Source: an archaeon
Lineage (GTDB): Archaea; Thermoproteota; Nitrososphaeria; Nitrososphaerales; UBA183
NCBI GenBank assembly: GCA_021807225.1
Contig: JAKAPI010000010.1
Coordinates: 1-19,997, forward strand
Reading direction: 5' to 3'
DNA length: 19,997 nucleotides
The translations under genes were made by a program, and so were the position numbers. Under the pieces are notes generated by a model. That model ran no database searches. It saw only the letters and a list, made by a program, of their open reading frames with translations, and was not told the DNA's origin. Shown piece by piece: positions 1 to 7,341 of the stretch (position 1 is the stretch's first letter; each line of letters opens with the position of its first letter).

Positions 1-2
1 GT

Positions 3-173
3 GAAGCAGACGTCGTCGAAGAGGTGGGCGGACTCAGGGTCATGGCCGCAAAGGCTGATGCTGAGGTGCTCAGGGGGTCGAAGATTGACTTCGTTGAAAG
101 CCTGCAGAGGACCGGTTTCAAGATAGAGAATCCAAACGTTCGTTCGGGTTCCTGCGGCTGCGGCGGGCACTAG
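3..173 (+). CDS. C-terminal part of A-type Fe-S carrier (IscA/ErpA/HesB family), 5' end outside window
   Basis: The reading frame is open from the window edge and ends at TAG 171-173, giving 56 residues of a protein whose start lies outside. The segment 'GSKIDFVESL', then 'GFKIENPNV', then the terminal CGCGGH is the classical end of A-type iron-sulfur carriers, where the C-x-C pair together with an upstream Cys binds the cluster or iron. The family passes Fe-S clusters to apo-proteins. The upstream Cys is not in view. The next gene (merA) is convergent, so this is the end of its transcription unit as seen here. A second, orphan copy of the same C-terminal tail lies near the other end of the window (19780-19833). 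The family call is firm; which member it is cannot be decided. Confidence 0.88.
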   Translation, partial: EADVVEEVGGLRVMAAKADAEVLRGSKIDFVESLQRTGFKIENPNVRSGSCGCGGH

Positions 174-348
174 TCGGAATCAGTTCCGTCAGTCTTGGTG
201 CGTTCATTGCATATACTGCAAGGGACGCGATATTTATGCTCCAACTTTGGACTTGCGATTGTGCTTGATTGGCACATTCAAGGCGCTCTTGGTGCTGTCC
301 GGGTGCACGATTTGTCGCTAGGTGGTTGTATGAGAAGGGGAGGTCTGT
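174..348. other. Convergent intergenic gap
   Basis: This is 175 bases between the end of the IscA-type gene and the end of merA. The plus-strand frame across it has no recognisable protein, and it runs into the antisense of merA. A TATA-like 'gatatttatg' near 229-238 is followed by no convincing gene. I see nothing else here. Confidence 0.5.
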
Positions 349-1776
349 TTACTCGACGCAGCAACTCAAGCTGCCCACATCTCTGTAGAACGATTGCGCC
401 GCGAGCTTGATTCCCTCAGAAAGGGTCGGGAATATGTGTACCGTATCGATGATGTCATCAATCGTCAGCTTGAACTTCACGGCTAGGACACCTTCATGAA
501 TCAGGTCGGCCGCGTGGGGGGCCATTACGTGCACCCCCACGATCCACTTTGTCTCTCTATCCGCCACGAGCTTGACCAACCCACGGGTGTCACCGATTAT
601 ACTGGCCTTCGGCACCAAATCGAGGGGGAGGACCCCGCAGGCGCACTTGATTCCCTGGCCGTTGGCCTGCGCATCCGTCAGGCCGACGCTCGCCACTTCG
701 GGAGAAGTGAAGACAGCCCTCGGGACCTCGTTGAAGTCTATGTGTCTTTTCTCATTGGTGAAGGCATTGCTCACGGCGATTGCGCCCTCCTTTGCGGCGA
801 CTGTCTCGAGCATCGGTTCGCCGATGACGTCCCCCGCGGCCCAGATGTTGGGCGCCGACGTCTGCATCCCATCACTTACCTCAACGAAGCCGTAATCATT
901 CAGCACCACCCCTGCCTTGGTGGTGTTCAGTCGGTCTGTGTTCGGAGTCCTTCCCGTTGCGAGGAGCAGTTCCTCCGCTTCGAACACCCTCCTGGCGCCA
1001 CCGACGGTCGCTCTTACAATCTTAGTGCTGCCTTTTTGGACGACCTCGTCCAGCCGGACGCCGGTTTGAATCTGTATGCCTTCTCCTTCGAGAGACTGCC
1101 TCAGAACCGTGGAGATTTCGGGCTCGTGGTCTGGGAGTATCCTTTCGCTCCGCTGCAGGACGGTTACTTCCGTTCCGAAGTGTGCGTACATCTGGGCGAA
1201 CTCCAGGCCCAGCGCCCGCCCGCCGACGACGATCATCGACGTCGGGAGCTTCCCCAGACTGAGGGCTTCTTCGTTGGTAATGTAATCGACTCCGTCAATC
1301 CCCTCGACTCGCGGGACGCTGGCTCTGGCGCCAGTCGCGATTAGGAACCGCCTCCCGCTCACGGCCCTTCCCCCCACCTTCACCTCGCTGCTTGATGCGA
1401 AGATGGCAGCGCCCTGTATGTAATCGACCTTCTGGAGCCCCTTGACCACGTCGGCGTACTTTTGTCTCCTGAACCGCCTTACGAGCACGTCCTTCTCGGC
1501 GACAGCCTTCTCGAAGTCCAAGCTGCTCTTTCCGTACCTGATTGCCTTGAAAGGTCCCTCAATAGATTCTTGGTAGGACACGCCAACAGTGAGCATGCGC
1601 TTGCTCGGGACGCACCCCACGTTCACGCACGTCCCGCCGAGTAAGGTCTCTTTGGTCCTGTTCTTCCCGACCAACGCTGTCTTGACGCCCAGCTCGTCTG
1701 CCTTTATCGCTGCGGCGAAGGCGGCGGCGCCCTGACCTAGTATCACAAGGTCGTATTCAGCAGGCAAGAAGCGCAC
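349..1776 (-). CDS. merA: Mercuric reductase (MerA), core form without N-terminal HMA domain
   Basis: This 475-residue FAD/NAD(P)-dependent disulfide oxidoreductase should reduce Hg(II) to volatile Hg(0) in the cytoplasm. An N-terminal FAD-binding fold (GQGAAAF, residues 14-20) leads to the redox-active GGTCVNVGCVPSK with Cys50 and Cys55. A second nucleotide-binding glycine motif (VVGGRALGLEFA) follows, then the ATGRTPNT and AAGD motifs. The C-terminal dimerisation domain ends SLSCCVE. The vicinal Cys472-Cys473 pair near the C-terminus is the hallmark that separates MerA from dihydrolipoamide dehydrogenase. The HIFPTLSEG stretch resembles archaeal MerA proteins. The open frame begins at GTG 1776, but the strong GGAGG (1780-1784) is only two bases away, so TTG at 1767 is an alternative start. 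A 31-codon ORF ends six bases upstream. Confidence 0.93.
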   Translation of the reverse strand: MRFLPAEYDLVILGQGAAAFAAAIKADELGVKTALVGKNRTKETLLGGTCVNVGCVPSKRMLTVGVSYQESIEGPFKAIRYGKSSLDFEKAVAEKDVLVRRFRRQKYADVVKGLQKVDYIQGAAIFASSSEVKVGGRAVSGRRFLIATGARASVPRVEGIDGVDYITNEEALSLGKLPTSMIVVGGRALGLEFAQMYAHFGTEVTVLQRSERILPDHEPEISTVLRQSLEGEGIQIQTGVRLDEVVQKGSTKIVRATVGGARRVFEAEELLLATGRTPNTDRLNTTKAGVVLNDYGFVEVSDGMQTSAPNIWAAGDVIGEPMLETVAAKEGAIAVSNAFTNEKRHIDFNEVPRAVFTSPEVASVGLTDAQANGQGIKCACGVLPLDLVPKASIIGDTRGLVKLVADRETKWIVGVHVMAPHAADLIHEGVLAVKFKLTIDDIIDTVHIFPTLSEGIKLAAQSFYRDVGSLSCCVE

Positions 1777-1782
1777 GGCCTC

Positions 1783-1878
1783 CTAGGATCGCTTGGCTCT
1801 GCTCTTCGGCCGGACCTCGGTCTCTACGTCCTCCTGCTCTTCCTCTTCTTCTGTCAGCGGTAGACTGCAACACGACAT
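1783..1878 (-). CDS. 31-residue acidic mini-protein with N-terminal Cys-Cys, upstream of merA
   Basis: A short ORF of 31 codons starts at ATG 1878 and stops with TAG at 1783. It begins MSCCSLPLT, continues with five consecutive Glu and further acids, and ends in a basic tail (RPKSRAKRS). The stop codon overlaps the GGAGG that would serve merA, and merA begins six bases later, so the two would be translationally coupled. The vicinal cysteines at positions 3-4 followed by an acidic stretch suggest soft-metal binding, and the same CC pair ends MerA, but this is inference. No Shine-Dalgarno sequence precedes the ATG, which would fit a short-leader transcript from a TATA-like 'gttaaagg' (about 1915-1922). 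I recognise no family, and chance is a real alternative. Confidence 0.4.
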   Translation of the reverse strand: MSCCSLPLTEEEEEQEDVETEVRPKSRAKRS

Positions 1879-1937
1879 GGCGGGGGAATCGGAAGCAGGC
1901 TAGGTAGGACTGTTCCTTTAACTGCGGAAGGAGAAAG

Positions 1938-1957
1938 CCCAGTTGTGTATCACTGGG
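1938..1957. promoter_or_regulatory. Inverted repeat CCCAGT-N8-ACTGGG, candidate operator
   Basis: CCCAGT at 1938-1943 and ACTGGG at 1952-1957 form a perfect 6-base inverted repeat with an 8-base spacer. It sits in the divergent region between the merA unit (minus) and the Lrp-TRASH gene (plus, ATG at 1998). The spacing suits a dimeric regulator, possibly the adjacent Lrp-TRASH protein itself. No experimental motif is known to me for it. Confidence 0.35.
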
Positions 1958-1997
1958 TGGGAACGCGCCAGATTCGGTTCCTCCTTCTTCAACATTC

Positions 1998-2651
1998 ATG
2001 ACCAAATCCTTAATTCACGGAAACAAGGTCTTGGCCTTAGAGGTGCCCATCCAGCTCGACGGGACCGACGTTCGAATCATCGAAATGCTCCAAGAGGATC
2101 GTCGGACGGTGTACAAGGACATCGCCCAGAAGGCAGGTGTCAGCCTTCCCACGGTGCGGTCACGAATTCAGAGGCTCGTCGAGCTCGGGGTGATAAAGAA
2201 GTTCGCAGTGATTGTGGACGCCGACAGAATCCTTGGCAAGGTCAGGGGCGTCTTGCTCCCGCAAGTCAGCCCGTCGAACGTGGATGAAGTCATGGCAAAG
2301 CTCGCGACCAGGAAGTAGGTCAGGGAAATCTACAGGACCGCAGGGTCGAATCCCCTGGTCCTGAAGGTCGAGGCCAGGGACCTGGACGGGTTCGGCCAGT
2401 TGATTTCAGAAAGACTGTCTGGGATAGGGGGAATCACCGGGACTTCCAGTTTGGTCGTCACTAAGACCGGGAAGGAGGAGTACGGGGCTTCCGTCGAGGC
2501 GGAAGCCATGGTCCAGTTCAAGTGCTCCTTCTGCAACGCGCCTATTCTAGGCAAGCCGTACGTCGAATACATCGATGGAGGGCGATACTACTTCAACGCC
2601 GAGGAGTGCGCCAAAGCGTACAAGCAGAAGAAGGCCAAGGGAAAAGCCTAG
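1998..2651 (+). pseudogene. Lrp/AsnC-type regulator with C-terminal TRASH metal-sensing domain, interrupted by in-frame TAG
   Basis: One continuous frame of 217 codons runs from ATG 1998 to TAG 2649-2651, broken only by TAG at codon 107 (2316-2318). Residues about 16-75 are an AsnC/Lrp helix-turn-helix (DVRIIEMLQEDRR, DIAQKAGVSLPTVRSRIQRL). After the stop the same frame continues as an effector-domain strand (NPLVLKVEARDLDGFGQLI). It then gives a TRASH domain with Cys176, Cys179 and Cys204 (CSFCNAP, YYFNAEEC), a treble-clef metal sensor known from archaeal copper regulators of the CopR/CopT type. Nothing is missing around the TAG, and GAG (Glu) to TAG is one substitution. The 3' end overlaps that of the convergent metal ATPase by four bases. 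It could be a recent nonsense mutation, a sequencing error or readthrough; a 106-residue DNA-binding fragment would otherwise be made. Confidence 0.8.
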
Positions 2652-5092
2652 GCCACGATATGCCCGGCATCTTCGATCTTCTTCCTTATCCGGTCTTCGA
2701 CATCTTCTCCGCCGCGATACCTCACCAGCACCAGTTTGCTTTGCTCGTCTCCCTCCACGGACACGACCTCCTGTAGGTCGGAGACCGCCTCCATCACGTT
2801 GGAGAGGCAATTCCCGCAGTGGAGCGAGGGGACGCTCAGCGACGCCATTCTTACCTCTGCGGCCATGGCCCTGCGCCTTGGAACGAGCCTTCCGCCAAAG
2901 GAGTTCACGAGCACGAATGTGACACCCGCCAGCATCGCCACCATGGCCCACACAGGCTGCACAATGCCCGTAACCGCCAGGGGAACGCCTACGCCGTTGA
3001 AAGCGAACGCGATGGCTAGGTTCTGCTTGGTCTTCGAGTAGCTGCTGGTACCGATGTGGTAGGCGTCGAGGACCCCGCCAAGCCCGTTTCCAATTATTAT
3101 CAGGTCGGCCGACTCCATCGCTATGTCCGTCCCCGCCCCCAGGGCGATCCCGACGTCCGCCTGCATCAGTGCCGGGGCGTCGTTTATCCCGTCTCCGACC
3201 ATGACGACCCGGTGCCCCTGCTGCTGCAGCCCTCTCACTCTGTCCGCCTTTTCGTTCGGGAGGACCCTGGCCAATACCTTCTCAATTCCCACCTGCGAGG
3301 CCACGGCCCGGGCCGTCCGCTCGTTGTCCCCGGTTATCATCATGGGCTCCATTCCGAGCCGCCTGAGCTCGGCTACGGTTTCAGGAGCGTCCTGCTTTAT
3401 CGTGTCCGACAGCCCAATAAGACCGATGAGCCTCCCGCCGTACGCCACAGCAACCGTAGTCTCCCTCTTTGCCTCCATTGACTCGATCTCCTCCCTGACG
3501 GTATCTGTTGCCACGTTCTCCTCGGAGAGGAACTCTGGCTTGCCGGCAAGGAGCTCCCTCCCTTCGTACAGGGCCCTGACACCTCTGCCTGGAATCGCCT
3601 CGAAGCCGTCCACCTTCCGTGGGCCTACCCCTTCTTCATCGGCCTTCTTTACGATCGCCTTGGCGAGCGGGTGCTCCGAGAGTGCCTCAACACTGGAGGC
3701 AAAGGTCACCAAGTCAACCATGGTGTAATCGTTGAGGGGGTGCACCGCCGTGACGGTGGGCTTCCCAATGGTTATTGTCCCTGTCTTGTCCAGCACCACG
3801 ATGTCAATCCTGCCGAAGACGTGGAACGATTCGCTGCTCCTGAAGAGTATCCCCTTCTCCGCTGCCATCTCTCCTCCCCGTATCATCGCCAGAGGCGTGG
3901 CCATGCCGAGTGCGCATGGGTACCCCATCACGAGTGCGGCGAGGGCTGCGAACGAAGCACGCGCAACGTCCGGCCGGCCTAGGACAGCCCAGGCCCCCAC
4001 GGTCCAGATGGCGAAGCCGGCGATGGAGGCGATAATCACTCCCGGCACAAAGTACCTTAGCGTCACGTCAAGGAGCTGCAGCACTCCGGGCTTCATCGCC
4101 CTGGCGTCCTCTATGTAGTGCGCCACCTGCTGGAGAAAGCTCTCTTCCCCGGTCTTCGTCACCTTCACAACGAGGCTCCCGGTGAGGTCGACCGAGCCTC
4201 CGATGACCTCGCGGCCCACAGACTTCTCGGCGGGCATGGATTCGCCGGTGACGAGACTCTCGTCGGCCGTGGAGTAGCCATCAGTGACTACGCCGTCGAC
4301 CGGGATGCTCTCCCCGGGTCTGACCCGGACGAGATCTCCGCTCGCGACCTGCGCGATTGGGACCACGACTTCTCTTCCATCTTTTATCACCCTGGCCGTC
4401 GGGGGCTGGAGGGCGAGGAGTTTACGGACGGCCTGGGAGGTCTTAGTCCTCACTTTCAGAGACGCGTACCCTCCGAGTAGGTGGTATGAGGTTATGAAAA
4501 TCGCAATGGCGAAGAAGTCTGGCGCGGGGAAGCTCCTGTACACGAACAGACCGACGAAGCCGCCCGCCATGCCGCCAAAGGCGGCGAACTCCATCAGCAC
4601 GTGCTGATTCAGGATGCTCCTTCTCAGCGACTGGTATGCCATCTTCAGGATCGGGAGCCCGAACCCGAGGACGTTTCCGAAGGCAAGGCCGACCATGGCG
4701 GCCTCGGCCAAGACTGGCATCGGGTTGGAGATGACGCCGAGCCAGGTAAGGGACATTACTCCCAGCGCCGCAAACGTCAGGACCGCTGACCCCAGCAGCC
4801 TGTACAACGCGCTCTTCACCTCCGCGTCCTCCTCTTCGAGTGTCCGCACCCTGTTGGGATCCCTGACCGTGTACCCCATGCTCCTGAGGGCGTCGTCTAT
4901 CTGCCAGGGCTCTGCCCTGCTCGGGTCGTAGTTGACCAGCGCCTCCTCGTGAGCGAGGCTCACGCTGGCCCCCTCCACGCCGGGGACGGAGGAGAGGACC
5001 TTCGTTATGCTGCTCGCGCAGAACGAGCAGTGCATCCCCCCTATCTTGACCTGATATTTCTTCAGCTGCTGGTTCTCGGTCTTTTCAACCAA
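2648..5092 (-). CDS. copA: Heavy-metal (copper-type) P1B ATPase with N- and C-terminal HMA domains and a YPC membrane motif
   Basis: This is an 814-residue heavy-metal-transporting P-type ATPase. In order it has an N-terminal HMA domain (GMHCSFC, Cys22/Cys25), membrane helices from about 98, the actuator TGES (282-285), the transmembrane metal motif YPC (391-393), phosphorylated Asp435 in DKTGTIT, HP (474-475), TGDN, GDGINDAP (632-639), two last helices, and a second HMA domain at the C-terminus (LHCGNC, Cys758/Cys761). A C-terminal HMA also occurs in Archaeoglobus CopA. The start is TTG 5092 with an upstream GAGGTGA. It lies 62 bases behind the HMA chaperone gene and is probably co-transcribed with it. 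Oddly, CPC is replaced by YPC, the last-but-one helix has Phe697-Asn698 rather than Tyr-Asn, and the last helix keeps Met719 and Asn729 but has Gly-Val for Ser-Ser. Copper export is likely by family, but substrate specificity is uncertain. Confidence 0.93.
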   Translation of the reverse strand: MVEKTENQQLKKYQVKIGGMHCSFCASSITKVLSSVPGVEGASVSLAHEEALVNYDPSRAEPWQIDDALRSMGYTVRDPNRVRTLEEEDAEVKSALYRLLGSAVLTFAALGVMSLTWLGVISNPMPVLAEAAMVGLAFGNVLGFGLPILKMAYQSLRRSILNQHVLMEFAAFGGMAGGFVGLFVYRSFPAPDFFAIAIFITSYHLLGGYASLKVRTKTSQAVRKLLALQPPTARVIKDGREVVVPIAQVASGDLVRVRPGESIPVDGVVTDGYSTADESLVTGESMPAEKSVGREVIGGSVDLTGSLVVKVTKTGEESFLQQVAHYIEDARAMKPGVLQLLDVTLRYFVPGVIIASIAGFAIWTVGAWAVLGRPDVARASFAALAALVMGYPCALGMATPLAMIRGGEMAAEKGILFRSSESFHVFGRIDIVVLDKTGTITIGKPTVTAVHPLNDYTMVDLVTFASSVEALSEHPLAKAIVKKADEEGVGPRKVDGFEAIPGRGVRALYEGRELLAGKPEFLSEENVATDTVREEIESMEAKRETTVAVAYGGRLIGLIGLSDTIKQDAPETVAELRRLGMEPMMITGDNERTARAVASQVGIEKVLARVLPNEKADRVRGLQQQGHRVVMVGDGINDAPALMQADVGIALGAGTDIAMESADLIIIGNGLGGVLDAYHIGTSSYSKTKQNLAIAFAFNGVGVPLAVTGIVQPVWAMVAMLAGVTFVLVNSFGGRLVPRRRAMAAEVRMASLSVPSLHCGNCLSNVMEAVSDLQEVVSVEGDEQSKLVLVRYRGGEDVEDRIRKKIEDAGHIVA

Positions 5093-5154
5093 TTCGACTC
5101 ACCTCAAGAGACGAGCCTCAGGTGGCCCAAGGCGGACCCACAGGGTTGTACCTT

Positions 5155-5370
5155 TCAGGCCACCCTGTAGCCCGCCCCTTCAATCGCCTTCCTGACCTTG
5201 AGGCTGTCGGTCTGCCCGGGGTCGAACCTGACGGTCGCCTTCGACTTCGCAAACTCCACTTTGGCTTCCTTCACTCCCTTCAGGGAGCGCAGGGAGCCCC
5301 CGATTGCGTCCGCACAGCTCTGGCAGTGCATTCCATCGACTTTCAGTACGGCTATTTTCTCAGACGGCAC
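5155..5370 (-). CDS. Small HMA-domain copper chaperone (CopZ-like)
   Basis: A 71-residue single-domain protein with the heavy-metal-associated fold. Strand-1/loop GMHCQSCA carries the Cys-x-x-Cys metal ligands, followed by the usual VKEAKVEFAKSKATVRFDPG strand pair and the terminal GAGYRV. The family delivers Cu(I) to the N-terminal HMA domain of CopA-type ATPases in the cytosol. The start is GTG 5370 with GGTGGTGA a few bases upstream, and the ATPase gene follows on the same strand after 62 bases. The unit is divergent from an HxlR regulator. Length and motif match the CopZ family well. Confidence 0.92.
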   Translation of the reverse strand: MPSEKIAVLKVDGMHCQSCADAIGGSLRSLKGVKEAKVEFAKSKATVRFDPGQTDSLKVRKAIEGAGYRVA

Positions 5371-5437
5371 TCTTTCACCACCCTAACTACAGAACGAATA
5401 CTACTTATACTATCAGGTTTATAGCTACATAGGGACT
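5371..5437. promoter_or_regulatory. Divergent promoter/operator region between HMA chaperone and HxlR gene
   Basis: This 67-base A/T-rich region lies between the divergent starts. It has TATA-like 'tataagta' (minus reading, 5402-5409), about 35 bases from the chaperone GTG, and 'gtttatag' (about 5418-5424) toward the HxlR gene. ATACTA is repeated directly at 5398-5403 and 5407-5412, and CTAT/ATAG form a short inverted pair around 5410-5424. The compact arrangement suggests the HxlR protein controls both directions, which is inference. Confidence 0.55.
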
Positions 5438-5809
5438 ATGCCCCAAGAAAGCAAGCTCATTGACACCTGCCCAATACAGGGAGTGATAGATGTCGTCAGC
5501 AAGAAGTGGGCCCTCCTCATAATCTGCGTCCTTGGGAATGCCCCGAAGATGAGGTACAACGAGATCATGAACGAGCTAAGGGGGATCTCCCCGAAGACCC
5601 TGGCCGACACGCTCAAGCAGCTCTCCTCGTCTGGGATTATCAACCGACGTGCGGTCAACGAAATACCCCCTCGAGTCGAGTATTCACTGACCGAGGACGG
5701 GGAGAAACTTAGGGATGCGATAATTCCCGTCATCGAGTGGGCTGTGGACAGGTCCAGCCACAGGGACTGCATCATACTACAATCTGTTCTCGCTAAGAAG
5801 CGCCCATGA
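5438..5809 (+). CDS. HxlR-family winged-helix transcriptional regulator
   Basis: A 123-residue protein with the HxlR signature: Cys11-Pro near the N-terminus (DTCPIQGVIDVVSKKWALLI), MRYNEIMNELRGISPKTLADTLKQL as recognition helices, and the wing PRVEYSLTEDGEKLRDAI. HxlR proteins bind as dimers, and several sense electrophiles, quinones or oxidants through the conserved Cys in the CP motif. The gene is divergent from the HMA chaperone-metal ATPase pair, so metal or thiol stress control of that pair is plausible but not shown. The ATG start at 5438 fits the family's usual N-terminus, and the length is normal. Confidence 0.9.
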   Translation: MPQESKLIDTCPIQGVIDVVSKKWALLIICVLGNAPKMRYNEIMNELRGISPKTLADTLKQLSSSGIINRRAVNEIPPRVEYSLTEDGEKLRDAIIPVIEWAVDRSSHRDCIILQSVLAKKRP

Positions 5810-5958
5810 ACCTGGAAGGGAACGGGGCGTCTCACATGGGCTGACCGAAGAGCTCGGAACGCCTTGAATACGGAAGGAGGGTTTTCGATTCCGCGGGCGC
5901 GCAGGGGATTTTCGATGGCTACCTGCTTCGGCCGATACCTTTTGGCTGCTGGGTAACG
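5810..5958. other. Intergenic gap
   Basis: This stretch lies between the convergent ends of the HxlR and OsmC-like genes. GGGTTTTCGAT and GGATTTTCGAT recur about 30 bases apart (near 5879 and 5909). The short T-runs could act in termination. No gene is visible. Confidence 0.4.
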
Positions 5959-6477
5959 CTAATGCTGGTCTATTTTCGTGCCGTTGTGCATTATTACGCC
6001 CGTCACCGTGCATGCCCGCTTCAGAGTGTTAGTAACATAGCAATCGTCTGCCGCCTTCCTCGCGAGGGTTTTGATGGCTTCTTCACTTTCTGCGCCTGCA
6101 ATGCTAACCTCGTAGGTGATATCGGTAAACCGTCTCGGTGGCTGCATTGATATCTTTCCAGAGACCTTCATCTGCTGAGAGTCGAGCTTCAGCCCACCTA
6201 CGATCGAGTGCTCTGTGTAGTGCACGAACTGGCAGAACCCCATGCTCGAAAGGAGATAGGATAACGGGCTGGCACCTTTCTCTCCTCCCCCTCTTTCCTT
6301 GTATTCGTCGGAATGCCAAACGAGGTTGCTGCCTTCTCGCGACGCCGTAGAAAGAAAATTGTCATTCTTCTCCAGCCTCACGGTTATCGTCCTGGGAGGC
6401 AAATCAGTCTCGTGCTCCTTGACATACGCCATTGTCCGTTTCGTCCTCTCGATTACGGCCTCCTCGAATTTTATCAT
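5959..6477 (-). CDS. OsmC/Ohr-family protein (thiol peroxidase-like)
   Basis: A 172-residue protein with the OsmC fold: an N-terminal beta region, then GASPLSYLLSSMGFCQF with Cys82 on the central helix, and AADDCYVTNTLKRA with Cys146. These two positions correspond to the paired reactive cysteines of OsmC/Ohr proteins, which reduce organic hydroperoxides or otherwise handle thiol stress in the cytosol. A third Cys (156) lies ten residues further on. The start is ATG 6477 with a weak purine stretch upstream. Neighbours with redox functions (HxlR, thioredoxin, AhpD-like) support a thiol-stress role. The specific substrate is unknown. Confidence 0.88.
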   Translation of the reverse strand: MIKFEEAVIERTKRTMAYVKEHETDLPPRTITVRLEKNDNFLSTASREGSNLVWHSDEYKERGGGEKGASPLSYLLSSMGFCQFVHYTEHSIVGGLKLDSQQMKVSGKISMQPPRRFTDITYEVSIAGAESEEAIKTLARKAADDCYVTNTLKRACTVTGVIMHNGTKIDQH

Positions 6478-6586
6478 GCGGCTACCCCTTCTTTCGGGTA
6501 CGAGTCAGCATAGTGGGAGCAGCAGAACGGACAGTTCAAATCAAAAAGAAGGGAGGCGTGGGACGTGCCCATCCCATTTCGCCTTC

Positions 6587-7339
6587 TTACATCGGGTGGG
6601 CCTTCGCCTTGTGGTCCATCAGCTCTTGCTGACTGGCGAAGGTCGCGCCGCATGCAGGGCACTTGAATTCCTGCTTGGGTGTGCTTGACATGTGGACCTT
6701 TCCGTGCTCCATCAGTTCGTTCTTGCTCGCGAAAGCGGCACCGCAGGTCGGGCACTTGAACTGACTCGAGCCTGCGCTCCGGCTCCCGTTTCCACCTTTG
6801 CCGGAGGCTCGCGAGACTCCGAAGCCGACCAGGACGCCCCAGGTGGCGCCGTAAACTAGGTGCGCGAAGAAGAAAGCCACCGCGACGTAGCCTATTTTCG
6901 CCATCAGCATCCCCTTGGCCATGGTCATGGAGACTCCCATAGTGGCTACGACGGCTTTCACAGCGCTTGGAGCCATAACAAGATAGAGCATGGGGAGCCC
7001 CCAGACGAAGTAGACCACTGCGCCTGCGAGCAGCCCGATTCCGAGGCCACGCCCGGCGTTCGTGACGAGGAGCTGTCGCTTCACAGCCAGGGTCACGGCG
7101 ACGAGGATGGAGGCTATGATGAAGGTGCCTGTGATCAGGTGGATGACGAGCCCGCCCAGCATGGTGCCCATGAAGTCTCCGGGAGCTATCCCGAGCACTC
7201 CGACCCCCAGAGCTCGGAGAATGAGCGCCTGTGGCATGCCCATCGACATGCCCGCCGCCAGCATTACTAGGACCATCAGGATTGCGCCGACGAAGCCGCC
7301 GAGGATACCCCACTTGTAGTATGTTGATGTGAGCGCCAC
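6587..7339 (-). CDS. Multi-pass membrane protein with two C-terminal C2H2 zinc fingers
   Basis: This 250-residue protein has roughly residues 10-175 very hydrophobic with about four membrane segments (about 10-32, 58-85, 98-122, 148-174), followed by a Gly/Ser linker. Two classic C2H2 fingers follow: Cys196-Cys199-His212-His216 and Cys227-Cys230-His243-His248. The membrane part is rich in Gly and Met (AAGMSMGMP, MGVSMTMAKGMLMAK), which recalls metal-handling proteins, but I do not recognise the family. The start is GTG 7339 with GGGAGG eight to ten bases upstream. The thioredoxin gene stops just two bases before it, so the two form an operon. The fingers closely resemble those of the stand-alone protein at about 8968. 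Topology and ligand are not known. Confidence 0.85.
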   Translation of the reverse strand: MALTSTYYKWGILGGFVGAILMVLVMLAAGMSMGMPQALILRALGVGVLGIAPGDFMGTMLGGLVIHLITGTFIIASILVAVTLAVKRQLLVTNAGRGLGIGLLAGAVVYFVWGLPMLYLVMAPSAVKAVVATMGVSMTMAKGMLMAKIGYVAVAFFFAHLVYGATWGVLVGFGVSRASGKGGNGSRSAGSSQFKCPTCGAAFASKNELMEHGKVHMSSTPKQEFKCPACGATFASQQELMDHKAKAHPM

Positions 7340-7341
7340 GG

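Noticed and set aside
496..1344. 282-residue plus-strand open frame
   Set aside because: It is antisense to merA, with no domain pattern.
2316..2318. Pyrrolysine or stop-codon reassignment at the TAG
   Set aside because: Several other genes here use TAG as a natural stop, and no pyl genes are in view. A single nonsense change or sequence error is simpler, though proteomics could overturn this.
5398..5430. Short CRISPR-like repeats ATACTA/ATAG
   Set aside because: The units are only 4-6 bases, without regular spacers. They read as promoter A/T-rich elements.
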